This document shows positions 1 through 9,900 of a stretch of 64,000 nucleotides of DNA, in pieces (position 1 is the stretch's first letter; each line of letters starts with the position of its first letter). A program made the position numbers and the translations under genes. Source of the stretch: Altererythrobacter lutimaris (GTDB lineage Bacteria > Pseudomonadota > Alphaproteobacteria > Sphingomonadales > Sphingomonadaceae); assembly GCF_013371495.1 (NCBI RefSeq), contig NZ_JABWTA010000001.1, positions 2,578,693 through 2,642,692 on the forward strand, given 5' to 3'. The notes beneath the pieces are model-generated. The model was given only the letters and a program-made list of their open reading frames with translations, was not told where the DNA came from and ran no database searches.

Positions 1-1161
<1,161 letters not shown>

Positions 1162-1169
<8 letters not shown>

Positions 1170-1806
1170 GCGCTTATCCCGTTTGCACCTCACGGCTTTA
1201 GGAGCGTTGGCATTGCGCGGACTAACATTTCTCAAACGCTTGTTCGGCCTGAAACAAGGCCCGGTTATGCTTGCGAACAAATACCCGCAGTATGAAATTG
1301 GGAGGGGCAGCTACGGAGAGCTAAAGATCGTTGACTATGGCGAGGGCACAAAGCTCCGGATGGGGGCGTACTGCTCCGTCGCGCAAAACTGCACCATTCA
1401 CCTTGGCGGCGGCCATCGTAGCGACTGGGTGACGACCTATCCATTTTCTGTTCTTGAGCCGAGCTTGTCCGATATCCCCGGGCATCCGATTTCGCGCGGT
1501 GACGTCAATATCGGGAGCGATGTATGGATCGCCAGCGATGTGACAATCCTTTCGGGGGTCACCATAGGTCACGGAGCCGTGATCATGACGGGAGCAGTCG
1601 TTACTCGCGACGTGCCTCCATATGGGATCGTCGGTGGCGTTCCCGCAAAGCTTATCCGTTCCCGGTTCGAAAACCAGATCATTGAGCAGCTTTTGGAAAT
1701 TGCTTGGTGGGATTGGCCAGCTGATCGGATCACGGCGGCAGGACCGCTCCTTCTTTCCGATGATATTTCTGAGTTCATCGAAAAGGCAAAGCGAAACGAG
1801 GTCTAG
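1162..1806 (+). CDS. hexapeptide-repeat acyltransferase, CatB-like
   Basis: This is a left-handed beta-helix acetyl/acyltransferase. Isoleucine-rich hexapeptide turns such as VNIGSDVWIASDVTI and VTIGHGAVIMTGAVV are visible, along with a GGHRSDWVTTYPF segment carrying the catalytic-type histidine and the C-terminal GGVPAKLIR motif. These are hallmarks of the CatB/VatD xenobiotic-acetyltransferase subgroup, which in sugar loci usually O-acetylates polysaccharide precursors. The start is uncertain. The GTG at 1162 overlaps the upstream methyltransferase end, while ATG 1267 would remove a poorly conserved basic N-terminus of about 35 residues. Neither has a strong ribosome-binding site. Confidence 0.8.
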
Positions 1807-1837
1807 GCGACGTAGACCATTACAAATTGTGCGATGC

Positions 1838-3121
1838 TTAGGCGTGAGCCGCCTCGTTCGCGCGAACAAACTTTTGCAGCAGAATGGTCGAAACAACGTT
1901 CCGCAAGATCGCGATGGTCAAAATTCCCATCGCAGCACCAACGATGCCCAATCGAGAGATTGCGTAGGCACCGATGCAGATGCCCATCAGAGTTGCAAAG
2001 ATCTCGATCGAAAGCGCAACCCTATGCTTGCCTATCATGATCAAAGCGGCTCCAAGCGGGCCGAAACCGAGGTGTATAAGCTGAGCGACGATGAGTAGCT
2101 GGAGTGCAGCTGCGCCTTGCGTGAATTCTTCTCCGAATAGCGCAAGTACGAAGTCGGGTTTCCAAATGACTAGCGCTGCGAATGGCAGTGCCAGTCCAAT
2201 ACCGACCAACCCCACCTTATGTGTGAGTGTAGCGACTTCGCGAAATCGTCCGTCGCTTGCAGCCTTTGACAGCCAAGGGCTTGTCATGGTCGCAAAGGAA
2301 GAGTTGATCAGCATTATCAACCCCGCAATTTGAAAGGAAACGCGATAAATCCCCGTGCTTGCCGCGCCTTCAAAGAAGGTAACAAGTGATAGGAGAAGCC
2401 ATTCGTTCGCCGTTGCGAGCAAATAGGGGGCTGCAACAACAACCCCAGCAAACTGCGCGGGAGTTGGACTGCGAAAACCGGCGAAACCTCCAATGAGCTG
2501 GCGAGAAGCGGAGATTGCAAGTAATCCTACTAGAACGACACCGCCAGCGTACAAGTACGCGGGTGTAAAGGCATCATTTGGTCCGCCAAACGCGACCAGT
2601 GCGAGTAGGCAAAGCGCGGTGAAGCCAGTGTAGGCCACCCCATCGAGTGACTGAGAGAGCAAGACCCTTCGACCAGTGCGCAGCAATGCGCAGGACAATC
2701 GGATAACTGGAAGTACTAGCACCAACGGGCTCAGCACATAGATGAAAGTCGTGAGCTCTGGCTCCGCACCTAAGGTTTGCGTGAGAAACGGGGCTGCTAG
2801 CACCAGTCCTGCAAAAAGGCACACGGCAAATATAAGTATGTTTCGCAGGGATCGACCGTAAAGCTGTGCGGCGACGCCTTTTGTCCTGTCGCTGATTGCC
2901 CCCCCCAGCTCTCGGATCAGGACAATATCAAATCCAGACAAGGCGATTATCGAAGCAAGCCCTGCTGAAACGAGAGCAAGCTGGAAAAGCCCCAAAGAGC
3001 TCGCACCGAACTGTCTTGCGATCAGCCAGCTCAACGCAAAGCTTGCGATTGCGCCAAAGGCTTTCAGGGCGAAGCCTATGCCCAAATCAACTCTGAGTTT
3101 CGGATCAATCGCGCTCATCAT
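1838..3121 (-). CDS. polysaccharide flippase (MOP superfamily, Wzx-like)
   Basis: The 427-residue integral membrane protein has about 12-14 hydrophobic segments along its length and an N-terminal MOP-type start (a basic residue followed by a first helix and then SWLIARQFGASSLGLFQ). It matches the polysaccharide_synt family of lipid-linked repeat-unit flippases, which move undecaprenyl-PP-oligosaccharide across the inner membrane. Two adjacent ATG codons (3121 and 3118) could both be starts. The gene is convergent with the acyltransferase and divergent from the sulfotransferase. Wzx is inferred from its place in the locus; a teichuronic-type or other MOP exporter is possible. Confidence 0.85.
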   Translation of the reverse strand: MMSAIDPKLRVDLGIGFALKAFGAIASFALSWLIARQFGASSLGLFQLALVSAGLASIIALSGFDIVLIRELGGAISDRTKGVAAQLYGRSLRNILIFAVCLFAGLVLAAPFLTQTLGAEPELTTFIYVLSPLVLVLPVIRLSCALLRTGRRVLLSQSLDGVAYTGFTALCLLALVAFGGPNDAFTPAYLYAGGVVLVGLLAISASRQLIGGFAGFRSPTPAQFAGVVVAAPYLLATANEWLLLSLVTFFEGAASTGIYRVSFQIAGLIMLINSSFATMTSPWLSKAASDGRFREVATLTHKVGLVGIGLALPFAALVIWKPDFVLALFGEEFTQGAAALQLLIVAQLIHLGFGPLGAALIMIGKHRVALSIEIFATLMGICIGAYAISRLGIVGAAMGILTIAILRNVVSTILLQKFVRANEAAHA

Positions 3122-3311
3122 ATCGCCGCTCGCTTGAACCTGTGTCTTTCACGAGCGTCCAGCCGCTTACCGCATTGTAACCGGACATTTATCAATCGCA
3201 CATCTAATCCCCGAGCCGAGTTTTTAAGTGGTGCGGAGACGCAAAACACCTGCTGAAGAAGACAGAACCGGCAGCGCTAACTGTAAATGTGGCACCGGAG
3301 AAAGGGAACCT

Positions 3312-3938
3312 TTGAACGCACATCAGTCCAAAGTATTTTGCATTGGTTTCCAGAAGACCGGCACAACCAGCATGAACAAAGCGCTCAGTTTGCTCGGCTA
3401 TCGGGTCAAGAGCGTGTTCGGACGCGATCTGACGCTCGAGAGCTTGTCAGAGCAGTATGTCAGGCATGGGCTGGAGATTGCTGCGGGCTACGATGCTGTT
3501 GAGGATATGCCTTGGCCGCTTCTTTTCCGCGAACTGGATAGCAGGTTCCCAGGTTCGAAATTCATTCTTACCGTGCGCGACACAAACTCATGGTTTAATT
3601 CGATCGCTGACCATTTTGGCACGGCGCCTGATGTGATGCAGCAGCTTACTTATGGCGCAGACGCTCCATACCCTGTGGGGCACGAAACGCGCTATCGTGG
3701 CGTTTATGAAGCCCACAATGAAATCGTTCGCGAGTATTTCGCGGACCGTCCGTCGGATCTGCTCCAGATGGACCTGGCAACCGGCCATGGATGGGCGGAA
3801 CTAGGCAGTTTCTTGAACCGAACTGACACACCAGAAGGTCCTTTCATTCGCGCCAACTCAAAAGAGGAACGGGAGTCTCTCTCGTACCGGCTGAAACGCA
3901 AAGTCCAGCGTATGAAACAGCTTTTGCCACAGCGATGA
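3312..3938 (+). CDS. PAPS-dependent sulfotransferase family protein
   Basis: The 208-residue protein has the 5'-phosphosulfate-binding loop IGFQKTGTTS close to its N-terminus and the 3'-phosphate-binding region FILTVRDTNSW near residue 83, the two signatures of the P-loop sulfotransferase family (Sulfotransfer_4-like). I chose the TTG at 3312 because GGAGAAAGGG lies directly upstream and the P-loop then begins at residue about 10. A GTG at 3228 would add an unconserved Lys/Arg-rich extension. In this locus it would sulfate the polysaccharide or its carrier, using PAPS made elsewhere. The acceptor is unknown. Confidence 0.8.
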   Translation: MNAHQSKVFCIGFQKTGTTSMNKALSLLGYRVKSVFGRDLTLESLSEQYVRHGLEIAAGYDAVEDMPWPLLFRELDSRFPGSKFILTVRDTNSWFNSIADHFGTAPDVMQQLTYGADAPYPVGHETRYRGVYEAHNEIVREYFADRPSDLLQMDLATGHGWAELGSFLNRTDTPEGPFIRANSKEERESLSYRLKRKVQRMKQLLPQR

Positions 3939-3970
3939 TGCTTTCGTTCTCTACGCTGGCGGTCCGCAGC

Positions 3971-6900
3971 CTAAAGATGCTCCACGCTGAATTCTAGCAA
4001 CGTGTTATGTCGTGTCCCGTTCGCAAGGGGCGACATGAACATCACCGCAGATGTCGGTGGCAAAGCAAATGGTAGAATTTGTGCGCGATCTTTATTTGGC
4101 GCTTGCAAGGCGCCAGCGAATGTTACCGTCCATTCACCTCCAATAAGGTCAACGCAAACCTCCTGTGTTGCGCAATCCGGATAGACCCACGTCTTGTTGC
4201 CAGTGGTGATCCGGAATGACCCATCCCAGTGACGAGACAGTATGAAATGGGAGCTGAAAGGACTATCTAGTTTTGCGAGCCCCCAGCAGACGCCGCCACC
4301 CTGTCCCCAGCGCGCCTTGAATCTCAACCCGTCTGTTCTTGCGAGATCGTCAGTGTGTTGTACCCAGTCGCTATGTGAAACCACTGACAGCGCTCCATTG
4401 TGGACGGAAATGGCCCCGCCGCAACCATCGACGAGCTGATAGCTGGATTGGGCCTCTAGACTTGTGCCGTCGGCATACGCTTCAAAATCGTCGGTGATCT
4501 TCGACACTTGGCTCCAAGTGGTAACCAAAAAGTCGGAAGAGTGTGAACCAATTGAAAGTGTGGCAGTGGTCGTTTGGCCTGAAATGAGAGAGCTCATGGC
4601 TCGAACTTCAATCTGGTCTCCGCGTTGCACAAAGGTATTCGCACCGCTCCAGTCGCCATTGTTTATTCGGAATTCCCCATCAACAATGGATATAGGCAAG
4701 TTCCTGCCAGCAGACAGCCTCGCGACCTTGATTGTGCTTTGGCAAATTGCGAATGACTGAGGCGGGACGTCGAATGCAGCAGCGAGCGTGAAAGGAGCTC
4801 CATCTTCTTCAACGCTAGGCGTGTTCGACCATGAGAGGTCTTCCAGCGCCAACGGTAGTGACGGCCTGGTGGCGGCCGCATCAGCGACTTCGTTAAGCGC
4901 AAGGAAGTTTGCATCAAATCCCGACAACTCACATGTAACGCTTATCTGGATCGGCGTATGGTCGACACGATCAGCATCGGCGAACCACAGCGTCGTGCGC
5001 CAAGTTTGCCCATCTTTCCAGCAGCCATTGCGCTCAACGATCTGCGCGCCAGTGATGGCGCTGAGGACGCGATCTCCAACCGGGTTCGCGTCAGCGCTTT
5101 GGAAATGCTGATAGCTTGGCCAATCTCGATTGCCAGCGCGATCGGTTATTGTTCCTCTAATCGAGACTTCGTCGCGCCCGGATGGCGTTAGGATACCCCC
5201 CGAACTTGCCGACAATTCAAAACGAGGCACTGCCGAGCCATTTGCTGGACCAGGATTGAATGGGTTGCCTGGAAGCAGGCTTGGAAGTTGGGTTTCGCCT
5301 TCGAGAATTTCGTAGCTGCGCAGGTTGGCAGTGGCCTGACCGTCCTGCGTACCGGTAACAGTCCATGCACCCATGATATCAACTTGTGGGTGTGCGGCAA
5401 TCGAACCTGTGCCGATGCTTTGCTCGACCCAGTCCTGTAATTGCGCAGAATTGTGTGAGATATCGACCAAAAAGCCGAGATAGTTAAACTCAGCATCCCG
5501 GATCACGTTCGTGTAATCGGCGATGCGCCCATTCGCGAAAGTAGAATTGTAGCATTGCGTTCCGATATCAATGGCAACTCCACTTCCAGGACCTTTAAAG
5601 TAGAAGTCTTTGAACATGTAATTGGCGGCGTATCCAAGACCCTTATAGGGAGCCTTGGCGTGCAGCTTGATGCCTTGACTGGTCATCGGCTCAACGGCAA
5701 CTTTATCGCGATCTTTGTGATCTGAGACGACGAATCCCTCTTCGCAATCATGACATGAGTTATCGTCAAACTTTGGAATCTGGGCCTGCAGGTGACGGCA
5801 ACCTTCTTCCATACTGACGCTAACAGCAGACGGGTCGAGCGGCACACCCACGCCCATCGTGACGGGGTGGGCATAACGCAGGTTGCGATATTGGAGGCTA
5901 CTATTGCCAGAAGAACAGCTGTGATTTTGTCGCCAGCTGAAAGCTGAATTTGCGCTTCCGGCCCAACAATTCCTCAGGATCACTTGGCGCGCTTGGTTAT
6001 GAAAGGCCGTACCATGATGCCCGCTCATGAATCCTAAGAGTTCATGATGATCGCCGGATGCGGCCGGTATAAACCCATCCCCAGGACAGTTCGAGGAATA
6101 GCAGTTCTCCCACTGTCCAATCTCCGAGCCCAATTCTGTCGAGAACCCCGTTGCGCGGAATCCGTGCACAATGCAGTCCTTCAGATGGGCGCGGCTGTGG
6201 TTTTGGACATACCCTCGACCGGGTGAGACTGTACCCGGCGAATTATGGATGGCTAACCCTTCGGAGATCGTTGCCCGACGGCCAAAGAATGGGCCGCACC
6301 AATAATCGTGCACAGCATAGCGTTCGATCGGATTTTTAGCATCAACTAGAAATTCCCTGCCTTCCGCCTCGCGCAGCCCCGAAGCAGTATCGTTTTGTCC
6401 TGGTACGAAGAGACTCGCATCAATACGACTGCGCCCTAAGTCCTTGAACTCAGCAAATTTGCGCACACAATCTTCGTGGAACATGTGCATAGTGTGCGCG
6501 CGGCGATGCGCATTGCTGCCTTTTTCGTCGGTGCAAAATCCGAAGATACATATTGATCGCGTTAGATTCTGGACCGGAAACCGCAGATTGACGGGCGTTC
6601 CGTCATTGAGTGCATCGCTGTGATTGACGTGATTGTAAAAGAGCGCTGAGTCCAATGTGACGGACCCGCCGGTTATTGCGGTTATGGTTCGAATCTCGTC
6701 TTGAGAATTGATCTTGAAACTGGTCGCGAAATGCTGCTTGCCGGACCACTCGTCAGGCATGTCGGCATTGTCAGAGCGCTCCGGCCCCCAATATCCAAGT
6801 GGTCCCGTGTAGCGCGCATCCACGCTATCTGGATCAGTAAATGCTGTTCCGGGAATGAGAATTCTGTCTCCTACATTCCAGCGATCCGGGATGTGCTCAA

Positions 6901-9900
6901 AGCTCAGCTGTTGCGAACCTGCAGCAACGTCCTCGACGAATACTGCGGCGCACTTCTCTTCCCCCCAGATGCGTAACTTGCCCATGGTTACAAAACCAAG
7001 GCGTAAGCTCGCCTCGGGATCGTCTAGACCAATCAGTCCAATCGCTGCCTTTGGAACGCGTCTACCAGCGTGTATGAGCCCGCTATCCAAGACTGGATTT
7101 CCCGCATGGCCGATTTCAACTTCGCTACCGCTTAGCGCAAAGAGATTCTCAGTAAGCAGGAAGGTTTGCACTGACGGATCGAACCGAAGTCGGGCGCCCG
7201 TTTGGACGACCACGCCCTTCAGGGCAAACGACGCATACGCACTGCGCGCGGACGCGCTGTCATCCTCGATCTCTGCCAAAATTTGCCCGACATTGGATGT
7301 CCCGATTGGCGTGATGATATCGTAAACGACCTCATGCCGAATTTCCACGACTGACCCTGCTGTTGGTAAGGTCCCTCCATCCCAGGTCGAGGCAGATGAC
7401 CAATTGCCGCTCCGAACACTGCGATGTGTCGCATTGCCAAGCGATGTATCGATCTCGGATTCCAGCGCGGCTACATCGTGCCAATAATCCGGATCGATCC
7501 CAAGTTCGCCATCGCGCGAGCCTGACAATGTCATCTGATAGTTTATTGTATTGTCAGGTTCTTCAGGAAGATTTGTCTGAGCTGCGTTCGAAAGCAACCA
7601 TTGGTTGGCCTTCTCGCTTGCGAGCGCATGGTCGGCGACTGTGGTTTCATCGATCACCACTACACAACGCAAGATGCCACCCAGAGAATCGCCGGGACGT
7701 CCGATTACGAATTCACTCCATTCGCTCGCATCGATGCCTTGCCATTCGATTATATGCTCTTGACCATCATCGAGTGCATCATGCAGCGCGTCGGAATCTG
7801 TGACTTGATTGCCGTCAACGAGACAAGTGCCGGCCAGGGCAATCGCTATACCATCCTGATATCGGCCCGGGCCACCGGAACCGTTCGAAACTGGCGTTCC
7901 GCGTGCATCATCGGCATTTTTCGCGAATGCAAGCAGCGCGGTAAAGGTGCCGCCTGAAATGGGATAGCGAATGTTGTTATTGGCGCTCTCGTGTGAAAAG
8001 ACCGCGCCGAGTTTGCTATCGATAACGGGTCTTTGAGTAGCAAAAGCTTGTGTGAAATGGTTGCCGTGACCGGAAAGATCGGTTGCGATCCAACCAATGG
8101 TATCATCCGCTTGCCTTAGATCAGCAAAGGCGGACTGCGTTGACCCAGCCAAAGCAGCGGCTAGCTCCTCGGCGGTGGTCGGAGCTTCTGAAAGGTCGCC
8201 GACGCCTATTGTAACGATAGTATCGTTCGGGCTGTTTGCTCCCTCCGGGTGGGTCTCACGCAATACGATCTGAAAGGATTGGTTCTCTTCGAAATCGACG
8301 TTGGTGCTTCCGCATGTGATGTTTTCTCCATCTAAGGCGAAACGGTCTCCGGCACTGTCGATCAAGGTGAGTGTTGCGCCATTGGTTTGCCCAATGACTG
8401 TGCCAATGATTGATCCCTCGAGGGCATTTTCAGCCACATGAGCGTTGGATAGAGCGAGGGTATGGAGCTCAATCTCACCAACATTAGAAACAAGTACCGT
8501 TAGTAGGGTGTCGCGGGGGCTGTTCGCCGCGTCGCTATGCGTCTCGCGGACGGTGATCAGGTGTTCCCTCTGATCCTCATAGTCCAACGATGGACCGTTC
8601 ACCGTTAGAGCGTCGCCGATGACGCTAAACCGGCCGTCGGCATCATTTGTAAGGTCGAGGATTGAGCCGGCTGTTCTGTTCACAAACGTGCCAATTTCCA
8701 AACCTGCTTGCGCGTTTTCAGGCACTGCATTGCTTGAAAGATTCAGCTCATTAAGCACGGCTTCTGCCGCATTCGCTACGTTGATAGTGAGTTCAGTTTC
8801 GCGCGGACTATTGTACGCGTCTGGAAGGCTCTCCTGAACCACTATCGAATGGGTTTGAGCGCTTTCAAAATCGAGCGGTGTTTGGCCGGTCACCAGTTTT
8901 GCGTTTGTCAGCGCGAACCTGCCGCCAGCATCATCAAGCAGGCTCAAACTGCTTCCTGCCGAGACGTTGAGTAAAGAGGCGAAGACAGTGTCTGGCACCT
9001 CACCCTCAGCAATGGCATGTGCGCTTAGCGTTAATTCGCCTAGGGCCACTTCCTGCACATTTAGCACAGTAATGTCGAATGAAGTCTCTTTTGGACTGTT
9101 GCCAGCACTACCATGTGTTTCTGCAATGGTGATATTGTGCGATTGTGCAGTCTCGAAATTGAGCGGCACGCTACCTAGAACAAGGGCACCATTGGAAATC
9201 GCAAACCGCCCTCCTGCTGAATCGCTAAGTGTCAGAGTTGATCCGATTGATGTGCCTATGATGGTCGATACAAGATGACCAATCGCTCCGGCTTCCGATA
9301 CTTTGTCATGCGCAAGTCCGAGCTCAGACAGCATCGCAACAGGTTCTGGCAGCAGAGAGGATTGAGCGCCAACTGCATCTGCAAGTCGCCGCTTTGCGCC
9401 AAGACGATCGTACGCGACCACCGGCTTCTTCATATTGGACAGTAGCGCCCCAGAGGGAGAAAAGTTCTCGTTATTAGCATCTGCGAAGAGGTCTGCCTCT
9501 TCCCCGGCTTGAACCGTTTCCGTTGCGCCGGCGAGGATCGTTCCCGAGGCATGGATGTGATTGTCCTTTACAACACCAAGGCCGATGTCGGGTCCGTCGC
9601 TGATGAAGCTTTCGAACACATTGTTTGCGATGAGCGAGTATTCTCCGAGAGGCCCGTCGCGTAGCAAAAGATGCTGCCTGCTCAATGTATTGTGCGCGAT
9701 AACCACATGGCTCTTGGCACCTGTGCGGCTGATTTGGCTAAAGCCGCTGAAGTCTTCTATCTCATCAAAAGTATTGTTCACATAGAAGCAGTCTTTAATA
9801 TTGAAATTGCTAGACAGCCAAATTATCTGTCCTTGAAAATCGAGTGTTCGGTTCGCTTCAATGATCGTGTTTTCAGTGTCCGCGCCTGAGGACATCTGTG

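Noticed and set aside
8190..9330. CRISPR array in the repetitive part of the giant gene
   Set aside because: The repeats are about 276 bases long, coding and divergent, with no short identical units or unique spacers.
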